Shown here in pieces: positions 15,621-24,051 of a DNA stretch of 38,484 nt. The notes beneath the pieces are model-generated. The model searched no databases. It saw only the letters and a program-made list of their open reading frames with translations, and was not told the origin of the DNA. The DNA is from Acidobacteriota bacterium (GTDB lineage: Bacteria > Acidobacteriota > Terriglobia > UBA7540): assembly GCA_021828285.1 (NCBI GenBank), contig JAKASG010000025.1, forward strand, positions 1-38,484, written 5' to 3'. Numbering within the stretch: the stretch's first letter is position 1; each line of letters opens with the position of its first letter. The position numbers and the translations under genes are program-made.

Positions 15621-16247
15621 ATGGATTTTGCGATGACGCCACTCGATACGGTCTTCGTGGACATTGATACGCAAGCGGATTTCATGCTGCCGTCGGGGAG
15701 CCTTTATGTTCCCGGAGCCATCGAAATCATTCCCCATTTGCGCACGCTTTTTGAATTCGCGCGTGAGCGCCGCATTCCCATTCTTTCCTCGGCGGACGCC
15801 CATCCGCCGGACGATCCGTCATTCAGCGAGTGGCCGCCGCATTGCGTTGTGGGAACGCCCGGCCAGCGGCGAATCCCGGAAACGCTTTGGCCGGATCCGG
15901 TGATCGTTCCGAATCACCCGCGTGCGTTTTCACCGCCGGCCGTTTGTTCGGGACAAACCATCGTCGAGAAAGTCGAATACGATTTGGCGTCCAATCCGAA
16001 TTTCGATGCGATTTTGTCGTCGCTCGGCGAGCGGCGATTTGTCGTCTTTGGCGTCGCGACGGAATACTGCGTGCGCGGCGCTGTTCTGGCCCTTCGGAAG
16101 CGCGGCTGCAAAGTGACGGTGGTGACGGACGCGATTCAAGCGATTACTGACGCCGGCGGGCGCAAAGCCATTGAAGAGATGACCGCAGCGGGCGCCCAGC
16201 TCGTGACAACGCGCGAGGTCTGCCCGAGCCTCGGAGCTCACGCGTAG
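15621..16247 (+). CDS. pncA: nicotinamidase (isochorismatase-like hydrolase)
   Basis: 208 residues of the cysteine hydrolase (isochorismatase) fold. The catalytic triad is visible: Asp in VDIDTQADFMLPSG, Lys in VEKVEYDL and Cys in GVATEYCVRGAVLAL. The metal-binding Asp/His region is SADAHPPDDPSF. DTQADFM...GSLYVPGA and the TEYCV sequence fit nicotinamidases, which hydrolyse nicotinamide to nicotinate and ammonia. The location directly after pncB strongly supports that role over isochorismatase. The ATG at 15621 is used; an in-frame ATG at 15633 (MTPLDTVF) is equally plausible, and neither has a good Shine-Dalgarno. Confidence 0.88.
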   Translation: MDFAMTPLDTVFVDIDTQADFMLPSGSLYVPGAIEIIPHLRTLFEFARERRIPILSSADAHPPDDPSFSEWPPHCVVGTPGQRRIPETLWPDPVIVPNHPRAFSPPAVCSGQTIVEKVEYDLASNPNFDAILSSLGERRFVVFGVATEYCVRGAVLALRKRGCKVTVVTDAIQAITDAGGRKAIEEMTAAGAQLVTTREVCPSLGAHA

Positions 16248-16296
16248 CCTCTCGATTGGTTGCATTCACTTCCCTTCAGCCGGGGCATCGCTTTCC

Positions 16297-16325
16297 TTGA
16301 CGCCGCTCGCAATTTGAATTAGTTT
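16297..16325 (+). promoter_or_regulatory. sigma70-type promoter for the 16.3 kb operon
   Basis: TTGACG (16297-16302), exactly 17 bases, and TAGTTT (16320-16325), placed 21 bases before the GTG at 16347. It would drive the MBL-fold, SDR and lutAB genes. Confidence 0.5.
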
Positions 16326-16346
16326 TGCTGGCTTGGAGCCTTCTGC

Positions 16347-17120
16347 GTGAAATATCGGGTAAACGTCCGAAAGATGGGGCAATGCCAGGTCCGCGGCCCG
16401 GAGGTCTATTGGATGGACCGCTGGGACGACTGGGAAGAGCTTTATTTTTACATGGTGGTTGCACGCGGCGGAAACAAGACCGTCATTATCAACACCGGCC
16501 CTCCGCCGGATTTGACCGCGTTGAATGCCCGCTGGACCGCGGCTTTTGGCGAGCGCGGCGCGCTCAAACGGGCGGCGAATGAAGTTCCCGAGCGCGCTTT
16601 AGGCGAGCTCGATATCGTTCCGGGAGAAGTGGATTTCGTTCTCGTCACGCCGCTCCAGGCTTACGCCGTCGGAAATATTCCGCTCTTTCACAATGCGACG
16701 GTCTGCATTTCCCGGCGCGGCTGGATCGAAGACTTTCACGCACCCGAATACGAGATGCACGTCCCGCGGAAATTGCGGATCCCCGACAACGTTCTCACCT
16801 ACCTGACTCTTGAAGCGCCGGAGAAGGTTCGCTTGCTCGGCGATGAGGAAGAAATTCTGCCGGGCGTCAAGGCGGTTTGGGTGGGCGGCCATCACCGCTC
16901 GTCTGTCGCTTATCTGATCGAAACAGAGCAAGGAACCGTCGCTGTTACAGATTGCTGCTTCAAGTATGGCAACATCGAGAGGAATCATCCGCTCGGGATC
17001 ATGGAAAGCCTGCCGGAGTGCCTCGCCGCTTATGACTTTCTCGGGCGTGAAGCGGATATCGTGATTCCGCTCTACGATCCCGAAGTCCTCAAGCGGTTTC
17101 CGGAAGGGAAGGTTGCCTGA
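16347..17120 (+). CDS. metallo-beta-lactamase-fold protein lacking the HxHxDH motif
   Basis: 257 residues. The layout follows the MBL fold: a strand with IINTGPPPD near residue 48, then VDFVLVTPLQAYAVGNIPLF near 93. In active members this place carries HxHxDH followed by G-N-(hydrophobic), as in THLHSDHIGN; here the histidines and aspartate are replaced by P, Q and A. Further on, VWVGGHHRSSVAYLIET near 180 and VAVTDCCFKYGN near 196 match the later His and Asp motifs, partly kept. Known active MBL enzymes include lactonases and glyoxalase II. This copy probably does not bind two metals in the usual way; it may be a binding protein or use another mechanism. GTG start, 12 bases before the SDR start, hence the same operon. 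Confidence 0.7.
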   Translation: MKYRVNVRKMGQCQVRGPEVYWMDRWDDWEELYFYMVVARGGNKTVIINTGPPPDLTALNARWTAAFGERGALKRAANEVPERALGELDIVPGEVDFVLVTPLQAYAVGNIPLFHNATVCISRRGWIEDFHAPEYEMHVPRKLRIPDNVLTYLTLEAPEKVRLLGDEEEILPGVKAVWVGGHHRSSVAYLIETEQGTVAVTDCCFKYGNIERNHPLGIMESLPECLAAYDFLGREADIVIPLYDPEVLKRFPEGKVA

Positions 17121-17131
17121 AGCAAACGCCG

Positions 17132-17890
17132 ATGCGCCTTCAAGGCAAAGTCGCGGTCATTACGGGAGCCTCCGCCGGCATCGGCCAGGCGATTGCCGAG
17201 CTTTTCGCCGAGGAAGGCGCGAAGCTGGTGCTCGCGGACGTGGATGCCAAGAACGGCGGTCAGGTGACGGAAGCGATCCGCGCAAAGGGCGGCGACGCGC
17301 GCTTCTTCGAAGCCGATATTTCAAAAGACGCCGATGACCGCAGAATCGCTCGCGAGGCCGTGGAAGTTTTCGGGCGAATTGACGTTCTCGTAAACGATGC
17401 GGCGGCATTCGTTCTGAAAGGCTTTGACGCAACGCCGGAGGATTGGCAGCGGTCGCTTTCAACGAATGTTATGGGCACCGCGCTCGTAACGAAGTACGCC
17501 GTCGAGCATATGAAGAAAACCGGCGGCGCCATCGTCAATCTGGCTTCGATTTCAAGCTTCGTCGCCCAGCCGGATTTTTTCGCCTATAGCGCGACGAAAG
17601 CGGCGATATTGCAAATGACGCGCAACATGGCGCTCGATCTCGGGCCCTTCAACATTCGCGTGAACTGCATTTGCCCCGGCACGATCCTGACGTCCGCGAC
17701 TTATCGCCATCTCAAAAATACCGGCATGAGTTTTGAGGATTTCGAAGCGGCGGAGGGCGCGAAAACGTTTCTTGGCCGCATCGGCCAGGCGCGCGAAGTG
17801 GCTCATGCGGCGCTTTTTCTCGCCTCCAATGAAGCTTCCTACATCACCGGCGCGTCGCTCATGGTGGACGGCGGATACACCGCGCAGTAA
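17132..17890 (+). CDS. short-chain dehydrogenase/reductase (SDR), NAD-preferring
   Basis: 252 residues, classical SDR. The cofactor motif is TGASAGIG (residues 11-18), and the acidic residues at the end of the second strand (LVLADVD) favour NAD over NADP. Catalytic residues are Ser in NLASISS and YSATK (Tyr/Lys) near 152. The usual NNAG is NDAA here. The C-terminus LMVDGGYTAQ is typical of sugar and polyol SDRs. Family members include 2-keto-3-deoxy-L-rhamnonate or L-fuconate 4-dehydrogenases and L-rhamnose/L-fucose 1-dehydrogenases. Given GH78, FAH and LutAB downstream, one of these roles is plausible but unproven. It starts 11 bases after the MBL-fold gene; no strong Shine-Dalgarno is seen. 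Confidence 0.85.
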   Translation: MRLQGKVAVITGASAGIGQAIAELFAEEGAKLVLADVDAKNGGQVTEAIRAKGGDARFFEADISKDADDRRIAREAVEVFGRIDVLVNDAAAFVLKGFDATPEDWQRSLSTNVMGTALVTKYAVEHMKKTGGAIVNLASISSFVAQPDFFAYSATKAAILQMTRNMALDLGPFNIRVNCICPGTILTSATYRHLKNTGMSFEDFEAAEGAKTFLGRIGQAREVAHAALFLASNEASYITGASLMVDGGYTAQ

Positions 17891-17943
17891 GCTGAGGATT
17901 GACGCGGCCGTTTCCCATTCGCGGAAGCGGCGGGCCGATCAGC

Positions 17944-18687
17944 ATGAATCAAACGAAACCTCGCGTCGCGCTCTTCATCACCTGTCTCGGCGACCAATTT
18001 TTTCCGCAGGTGGGTGAGTGCGCGGTGGAGATTCTTCGCCGGCTGGGCGTGGACGTAGCATTCGATCCCGCGCAAACCTGCTGCGGCCAGCCCGCGTTCA
18101 ACACCGGCTACCGGAATGAAGCGTGCGAAGTGGCGGCGCGAAATCTTGAGCTGTTCGGCGACGTGGATTACGTCGTTGCGCCCTCCGGCTCGTGCACCAC
18201 AATGGTTCGGTCGTTTTACCCGGAGCTTTTCGCAGGCGACGCCGCGAGGCTCGCGCAGGTCGAGAGACTACGCGGCCGCTTCTATGAATTCTCGGAATTC
18301 CTCGTGAACGTTTTGAACGTCGAGGACGTCGGCGCGCGATTCCCGCATCGCGTTGCTTATCACGACTCCTGCCATCTGCTCCGCGAGTTGGGAATCGAAT
18401 CCGAGCCTCGAAAGCTGCTGCGCGCCGTGCACGATCTGGAGCTGGTCGAGATGAGCGACTACAGGCTGTGCTGCGGCTTCGGCGGAACGTTCTCGGTGAA
18501 ATTCCCGGAAGTGTCCGTCGCGATGGGCGAAGACAAAGCGCGTGCGGCTGTCGAAAGCGGAGCGGAATATCTGGTGGCGAACGATTCCGGCTGCCTGATG
18601 CACCTTGCGGGCGTCATCCATCGTGAGCGCCTGCCGCTCAAGACCCTGCATCTCGCGGAAGTGCTCGCCGGCGAGGGACCGAAATGA
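17944..18687 (+). CDS. lutA: lactate utilization (Fe-S) protein LutA (YkgE-like)
   Basis: 247 residues built from two CCG (DUF224) domains. The first has CLGDQFFP and AQTCCGQPAFNTG, with SGSCTTMV; the second has YHDSCHLLRELG, LCCGFGGTFSVK and NDSGCLMH. Such cysteine-rich domains bind a non-cubane Fe-S cluster in heterodisulfide reductase-like and glycolate/lactate oxidising complexes. LutA, LutB and LutC together oxidise L-lactate to pyruvate in Bacillus subtilis. The ATG at 17944 opens the conserved region; the extension to 17899 is not family-like. It overlaps lutB by four bases (ATGA), so the two are translationally coupled. Confidence 0.9.
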   Translation: MNQTKPRVALFITCLGDQFFPQVGECAVEILRRLGVDVAFDPAQTCCGQPAFNTGYRNEACEVAARNLELFGDVDYVVAPSGSCTTMVRSFYPELFAGDAARLAQVERLRGRFYEFSEFLVNVLNVEDVGARFPHRVAYHDSCHLLRELGIESEPRKLLRAVHDLELVEMSDYRLCCGFGGTFSVKFPEVSVAMGEDKARAAVESGAEYLVANDSGCLMHLAGVIHRERLPLKTLHLAEVLAGEGPK

Positions 18688-20138
18688 CCGAACCGGGCGT
18701 TCAGAGCAATTCGATTCACGAGCTTGCGCGCCGCGCCATGGCGGACGCGCATCTTGAAGAAGCCTATCGCTCGTCGTCCTTACGTCTTTACACGCACCGG
18801 CTGTCGGCGATTGCGAAGGTTCCGGGCTTCGAGCGGCTGCGCGACCGTGCTCGCGAGATTAAGCGCGACGTGATGGAACACCTCGGCGATTATCTCGAAC
18901 AGTTTGAGTCGAACATTATCCGGCTCGGCGGCGAGGTTCATTGGGCCCCGACCGCCGAGGAAGCTTCGGCTGCCGTGCTCGAAATTTGCCGGCGCGCCGG
19001 CGCTCGCGAAGTCGTCAAGGCGAAGAGCATGGTTGGCGAAGAAATCGAGCTGAATCACGCGCTCGAAGCCGCCGGCATCCGTGCCGTTGAAAGCGATCTG
19101 GGCGAGCTGATCGTGCAGCTCGCGGGCGAGCGTCCGGCGCACATCGTTGCTCCCGCCATCCACAAAACTCGCGAGGACGTCTCGCGACTCTTTGTCGAAC
19201 ACCTTCACTCCGAGCCAACAACGGAACCCGAGCGGCTTACGGCCATCGCACGCGGGGCGTTGCGCGAAATCTTCGCGCGCGCAGCCGTGGGATTGAGCGG
19301 AGCGAATTTCGGCGTGGCGGAAACCGGCAGCATCGTCGTCATTGAAAATGAGGGCAACATTCGTTTCTCGACCACCGCGCCACGGATTCACATCGTGCTG
19401 ATGGGGATTGAAAAGCTCATCCCGCGCTTTGCCGACCTCGGGATTTTCCTGCGCCTGCTCGCGCGCTCGGGGACGGGGCAGAAATTGACCAGCTACACTT
19501 CGATTCTCACCGGCCCGCGCCGGGCGGGCGAGGACGGCCCCGAAGAAATGCACGTCATTCTCGTGGATAACGGCCGCATCCGCACGCTCGCTGATGAAAA
19601 GATGCGCGAAGCGCTTTATTGCATCCGCTGCGGCGCGTGCCTGAACGCCTGCCCGGTCTATCGCAAAATCGGCGGTCACGCTTACGGCTGGGTTTACAGC
19701 GGTCCGATCGGCGCGCTCATCACGCCGCAATTCATGGGTATTTCAAACGCGAGGGAGCTGCCCTTCGCTTCTTCGCTGTGCGGAGCGTGCCGCGAGGTTT
19801 GTCCCGTCAGGATCAATATTCCCGACCTGCTGCTTCACCTCCGCACCGAAGCGCAGCAGCGGACGGAAACGCCGCGCCCGCCGCGCTCGCTAGTCTCCGA
19901 GCGTGCTTCAATGCGAATTTGGGCCTGGGCGATGAAGCGCCCGTGGGCCTATTCGCTCGGCGGCGCTCTGATGCGTTTCGGGCTCAAGGCGTTCGCACGG
20001 TGGGACACGTCTTCGGGGGGACGCTGGGTGAAAAAGTTCGAATGGTTTCCGCTTTCCGCCTGGACCGAGTCGCGCGACTTTCCCGCCCCCGCACGCATGC
20101 CGTTCCGGGACCGCTGGAAAAAAATCTCGACCCGTTAG
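18684..20138 (+). CDS. lutB: lactate utilization iron-sulfur protein LutB (YkgF-like)
   Basis: 484 residues, full length. The N-terminal LUD domain contains VVKAKSMVGEEIELN near residue 112, LSGANFGVAETGSIVVIENEGNIR near 207 and the GQKLTSYTSILTGPR stretch near 263. The C-terminal half has the first cluster motif YCIRCGACLNACPVYRKIGG near 313 and the second CGACREVCPVRINIP near 364, giving two 4Fe-4S ferredoxin-type sites. The start at 18684 lies in the overlap with lutA and has GAGGGA upstream. The electron acceptor is unknown. The third subunit gene, lutC, is not present on either side; the next gene is a GH78 rhamnosidase. Confidence 0.92.
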   Translation: MTEPGVQSNSIHELARRAMADAHLEEAYRSSSLRLYTHRLSAIAKVPGFERLRDRAREIKRDVMEHLGDYLEQFESNIIRLGGEVHWAPTAEEASAAVLEICRRAGAREVVKAKSMVGEEIELNHALEAAGIRAVESDLGELIVQLAGERPAHIVAPAIHKTREDVSRLFVEHLHSEPTTEPERLTAIARGALREIFARAAVGLSGANFGVAETGSIVVIENEGNIRFSTTAPRIHIVLMGIEKLIPRFADLGIFLRLLARSGTGQKLTSYTSILTGPRRAGEDGPEEMHVILVDNGRIRTLADEKMREALYCIRCGACLNACPVYRKIGGHAYGWVYSGPIGALITPQFMGISNARELPFASSLCGACREVCPVRINIPDLLLHLRTEAQQRTETPRPPRSLVSERASMRIWAWAMKRPWAYSLGGALMRFGLKAFARWDTSSGGRWVKKFEWFPLSAWTESRDFPAPARMPFRDRWKKISTR

Positions 20139-20165
20139 CATCCCTGCTCCCGCGAAGCCCGGCTG

Positions 20166-20174
20166 TGTTACACT
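20166..20174 (+). promoter_or_regulatory. possible extended -10 upstream of GH78 gene
   Basis: TGTTACACT (20166-20174) has the TGn extension before a TACACT -10. No good -35. It could allow separate transcription of the rhamnosidase gene in the 59-base gap after lutB. Confidence 0.25.
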
Positions 20175-20197
20175 CGCGGATTCCGTTAGGGGGACAC

Positions 20198-22900
20198 ATG
20201 GCAAGCGGCAGACGGCTGCTGTTCTCATTTTTAATTCCTGCATTTCTCCTCTTCGGCGCCCGGCGGGTCTCAGCGACGCCGCCGGCAAGTCTTCGGTGCG
20301 AATATCTCAAGAATCCTCGCGGCATTGACGTGACGCGTCCGCGATTCGCCTGGGTGCTCGAGTCGAGCAAGCGCGGGGAAATGCAATCCGCGTATCAAGT
20401 CCTCGTTGCGACGAGCAAAAGCCTGCTCTCTGAGAATCACGGCGATCAGTGGGACAGCGGGAAAGTTGCCTCGGACAATTCGACTCAAGTGGCTTACGCC
20501 GGCAAGCCGCTCGAAAGCGGGCTGACGTACTACTGGAAGGTGCGTGTTTGGGGCGCCGACGGCGACGCGAGCGCCTACAGCCGGACGGGCGCGTTCGGCA
20601 TGGGGCTGCTTTCGCCGGGCGATTGGCAAGGCGAATGGATTGGCGGCGGCAGCGAGTTGCGCAAAAAATTTCGTCTGAGTGCGGCCGCGGTTCGCGCTCG
20701 CGTTTACATCACGGCAGCGGGGTATTACGAGCTTCACATCAACGGGCATCGCGTCGGCCATCGCGTTCTCGATCCCGCCTTTACGAATTACACGAAGCGG
20801 GTGCTCTACAGCACCTATGACGTGACGCGCTGGCTCAAGCCGGGCGAGAATGCCATCGGAGTGATGCTCGGCAACGGCTGGGCCACGGAGCGCGCGGGCG
20901 GGATACCGGGCTATTTCAAAGCGCCGGCCTTGCTCGCGCAAATGAACATCGAGCTTGCGGGCGGGCGGCGCGTCAGCGTGTTTACGGACAATTCATGGAA
21001 AGTCCATCGCGGGCCTGTGATCAGAGACAGCGTTTACAACGGTGAAATTTATGATGCGCGGCTCGCGACGCCCGGATGGGACAGGCCAGGATTTGACGAT
21101 TCTGCGTGGGCGTCCGCGGAAAAAATGAAAGCGCCCGGCGGCGTGCTTTCTGCGGAAATGATGCCCCCCATTCGAGTGTCGGCGGCTCTCGTCCCAAGAA
21201 AGCTGACCAATCCTGCGCCAGGCGTTTACGTCTTCGATTTCGGTCAGAATTTTTCCGGCTGGGTGCGGCTGCGCGTTCGCGGCCCGCGTGGAACGCGAGT
21301 CGAGATGCGCTTTGCGGAAATGCTTTATCCCGACGGCCAGATCAATCAGGACAATCTCGGCGCCGCCAAAGCGCGGGACGTCTATATCCTCGGCGGCGAC
21401 GGCCTTGAAAGCTACGAGCCGCGATTTACCTACCATGGCTTCCGGTACGTCGAGGTCACGGGGTTTCCCGGCGCGCCGAATCTCGATTCGCTTCGCGGCT
21501 ATTTCGTGCACAGCGCCGTCGCGCCCATCGGAAGTTTTGTCGCGTCCAAAGAAATTCTCAATCAAATTCAGCATTTGATTCATTGGGGACAGCTTTCAAA
21601 CCTCATGAGCATTCCAACGGATTGCGACCAGCGCAGCGAGCGGCAGGGCTGGATGGGCGACGCGCAAGTGACCGCTGAAGAAGCGATGATGAATTTCGAT
21701 ATGGCGGCGTTCTACACGAACTTCCTGCGCGATATCCACGACGCGCAGCGGCCGGACGGCGAAATTCCGGATACCGTGCCGCACAAATACGGAAGCTATC
21801 CCGCCGATCCGGCGTGGGGCACCGCCTATCCGCTGATTACCTGGTACATGTGGCAGCAGTACGGCGACCGGCGGATTCTCAAAGAGCAGTATGAGGGCTT
21901 GAAAAAGTGGGTTGATTATTTGAGCAGCCGCGCGCACAACCACGTTCTTCGTTACAGCTATTACGGTGATTGGGTGGCGATCCAGGGAACGCCGGGCGCG
22001 CTCGTTTCGGACGCTTACTATTATTACGACACTCGCATCGTCGCGAACATCGCAAAAGTCCTGGGCAATAGCCAGGACGCGACCACCTACGGTCGGCTGG
22101 CCGGGGAAATCAAGGGGGCGTTCAACACGGCGTTTTACATTCAAAACGAGGGCTATTACGCGAACGGCTCGCAAACCGCTCAAGCGATGCCGCTATTCCT
22201 GGATCTCGTCCCGAAAGACAAGCGCAGGGGCGTGATGTGGCATTTGACGAAAAACATTCTCTACACGCACAACACGCACGTCACGACGGGATTCATCGGG
22301 ATCAAATACCTTCTGCCGGTTCTTTCCAGCAACGGCCAGGCGGGCTTGGCGTATGATCTGGCGACGCAGAAGACTTATCCGAGCTGGGGTTACATGATTT
22401 CGCGCGGCGCGACCACGCTGTGGGAGCTTTGGCAGGATAAAACGGGCTCGGGAATGAATTCGCATAATCACGCCATGTTCGGCAGCCTGGGTTCGTGGAT
22501 GTATCGCGCGCTCGGCGGCATTCAAATGCGACCCGCGACCGTCGGCTATCGCCACATCCTCATCGCCCCGGAAATGGTTGCGGGTCTCCATTGGGTCGAG
22601 GCCAGCGTCAGGACGATTCGCGGAACCGTCGCAACGTCCTGGGTAGACGCGCCGGGAATGGTTTCGCTCGATGTGACGATTCCTGCGAATAGCGACGCCG
22701 AAATCGTGATTCCTTTAGAACACCAAATGACGATGCAGGAAGTGACCGTCAGGGAAAGCGGCCGTGGGGTTTGGCAAGACGGACATTACACTCCGGGTGA
22801 TCCCGGCATCAAAAGCGCCCGCGCCGAAAACGGCACAATTATTTTCGAGACCGGATCGGGTCAATACACATTCCGGCTGGCCGGGCGCGCGGCGGAATAA
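20198..22900 (+). CDS. secreted alpha-L-rhamnosidase, GH78
   Basis: 900 residues. A signal peptide (basic MASGRR, core LLFSFLIPAFLLFGA, cleavage after about VSA) is followed by the fibronectin-III-like N-domain (RCEYLKNPRGIDVTRPRFAW). Next comes the Bac_rhamnosid_N lectin-like domain with YITAAGYYELHINGHRVG, a GH78 hallmark. The (alpha/alpha)6 catalytic domain has TDCDQRSERQGWMGDAQ (from about residue 474), the acidic substrate-binding motif, and GATTLWELWQDK near 736 with the conserved Glu. A beta-sandwich C-domain ends the protein. GH78 enzymes remove terminal alpha-L-rhamnose from plant glycosides, rhamnogalacturonans and bacterial polysaccharides with inversion. TAGGGGGA precedes the ATG at 20198; the frame upstream overlaps lutB and is not used. 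It lies 59 bases after lutB and 27 bases before the FAH gene. Confidence 0.95.
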   Translation: MASGRRLLFSFLIPAFLLFGARRVSATPPASLRCEYLKNPRGIDVTRPRFAWVLESSKRGEMQSAYQVLVATSKSLLSENHGDQWDSGKVASDNSTQVAYAGKPLESGLTYYWKVRVWGADGDASAYSRTGAFGMGLLSPGDWQGEWIGGGSELRKKFRLSAAAVRARVYITAAGYYELHINGHRVGHRVLDPAFTNYTKRVLYSTYDVTRWLKPGENAIGVMLGNGWATERAGGIPGYFKAPALLAQMNIELAGGRRVSVFTDNSWKVHRGPVIRDSVYNGEIYDARLATPGWDRPGFDDSAWASAEKMKAPGGVLSAEMMPPIRVSAALVPRKLTNPAPGVYVFDFGQNFSGWVRLRVRGPRGTRVEMRFAEMLYPDGQINQDNLGAAKARDVYILGGDGLESYEPRFTYHGFRYVEVTGFPGAPNLDSLRGYFVHSAVAPIGSFVASKEILNQIQHLIHWGQLSNLMSIPTDCDQRSERQGWMGDAQVTAEEAMMNFDMAAFYTNFLRDIHDAQRPDGEIPDTVPHKYGSYPADPAWGTAYPLITWYMWQQYGDRRILKEQYEGLKKWVDYLSSRAHNHVLRYSYYGDWVAIQGTPGALVSDAYYYYDTRIVANIAKVLGNSQDATTYGRLAGEIKGAFNTAFYIQNEGYYANGSQTAQAMPLFLDLVPKDKRRGVMWHLTKNILYTHNTHVTTGFIGIKYLLPVLSSNGQAGLAYDLATQKTYPSWGYMISRGATTLWELWQDKTGSGMNSHNHAMFGSLGSWMYRALGGIQMRPATVGYRHILIAPEMVAGLHWVEASVRTIRGTVATSWVDAPGMVSLDVTIPANSDAEIVIPLEHQMTMQEVTVRESGRGVWQDGHYTPGDPGIKSARAENGTIIFETGSGQYTFRLAGRAAE

Positions 22901-22927
22901 CCGGAGTTCTGCTGGAGGAGCGAAATT

Positions 22928-23899
22928 GTGAAATTAGTGAGCTACGAATCGGGGAAGCAGCCGCGATTGGGTGTGGCTGTGGGCGAGCGAATTCTCAGCG
23001 TGCGCGATGTCATCCATTTGCTTGAAAAGCGCCGCGTGCCGCGCCTCGTGGCGCAGCGTGCGGATTTCAAGCACGCCGCGCGTGTGATCGTCGAAGCGGG
23101 GTTCGCGCCCCGCGATATGATCGAGTTGCTTGCGCACGGTGAAGCGTGGCGACGGGCGCTCGGCGTCGTCACCGCGGCGCTTGCCAGGGCGGTCGATCCC
23201 GCGAAGGCGCCGAAGGGCTTGTTCACGCCCCTCGCTTCGGCGCGATTGCTTGCGCCGATCGCCCGGCCCGGCAAAATCTGCTGCGTCGGCCTGAACTATG
23301 CCGACCACGCCCACGAGCAGGGCATTGAGCCGCCGGACCGCCCCATTTTTTTTCTCAAATCCAATAACACGATTTGCGGGCCGAACGACCCCGTCCGTCT
23401 GCCGCCGAATTCCGATCAGGTGGATTACGAAGCGGAGCTCGCTGTGGTGATTGGCAAAGGAGGATCGCGCATTCCCGAAGCGCAGGCGATGGAGCACGTG
23501 GCTGGCTTCATGATTCTGAACGATGTGACAGCGCGCGACATGCAGCATGGCGACAAGCAGTGGTTCCGCGGGAAAAGCTGCGACACCTTCGCGCCGACCG
23601 GTCCGTGGATTGTGACTCGTGAGGAGATTGCGGACGCGGGCCAGCTTAAAATTTCGCTTGTCCTCAACGGAAACACGATGCAGGATTCGAACACATCGAA
23701 CCTGATCTTCAAAATTCCGTTTCTCATCAGCTATCTTTCGCAATCGCTCAGTTGGGAACCCGGCGATATCCTCTCGACCGGCACGCCGCCGGGCGTCGGA
23801 GTTTTCCGAAAACCGCCGGTTTTTCTCAAGGCAGGTGATACGATGACGGCGGCGGTCGAGCGGATCGGCACATTGACCAGTTCGGTGGTGAGTGCGTGA
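22928..23899 (+). CDS. fumarylacetoacetate hydrolase (FAH) family protein
   Basis: 323 residues. A variable N-domain is followed by the FAH C-domain. The landmarks are GKICCVGLNYADHAHEQG near residue 117, the metal ligands in DYEAELAVVIGKGG (Glu-x-Glu) near 162 and NDVTARDMQ (Asp) near 198, then GKSCDTFAPTGPWIV and the closing GDILSTGTPPGVG. These Mg/Mn enzymes cleave C-C bonds of 2,4-diketo acids or related substrates. One branch hydrolyses 2,4-diketo-3-deoxy-L-rhamnonate or -fuconate to pyruvate and L-lactate (LRA6-type); others act in aromatic meta-cleavage. The neighbouring rhamnosidase, SDR and lutAB favour the sugar-acid branch. The GTG start has GGAGGAG seven bases upstream. Confidence 0.9.
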   Translation: MKLVSYESGKQPRLGVAVGERILSVRDVIHLLEKRRVPRLVAQRADFKHAARVIVEAGFAPRDMIELLAHGEAWRRALGVVTAALARAVDPAKAPKGLFTPLASARLLAPIARPGKICCVGLNYADHAHEQGIEPPDRPIFFLKSNNTICGPNDPVRLPPNSDQVDYEAELAVVIGKGGSRIPEAQAMEHVAGFMILNDVTARDMQHGDKQWFRGKSCDTFAPTGPWIVTREEIADAGQLKISLVLNGNTMQDSNTSNLIFKIPFLISYLSQSLSWEPGDILSTGTPPGVGVFRKPPVFLKAGDTMTAAVERIGTLTSSVVSA

Positions 23900-24051
23900 T
23901 AAGCTTTGTTTTCTACGGTGCTGAATGTAACTGTTTTCGGGATTTATGCGTCAGCAATCAACGATAACTTTGAAGGGCGCATTGCGCCTATGGGCCGGCC
24001 GCGGGTCACACGGCAGGCGGAATGAAAAAATCAATCGTGGCGGGGAGAATC

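Noticed and set aside
14138-15685. Long minus-strand open frame of 515 residues opposite pncB
   Set aside because: It is antisense to a clear nicotinate phosphoribosyltransferase; long antisense frames are common in GC-rich genes and its residues show no family motif.
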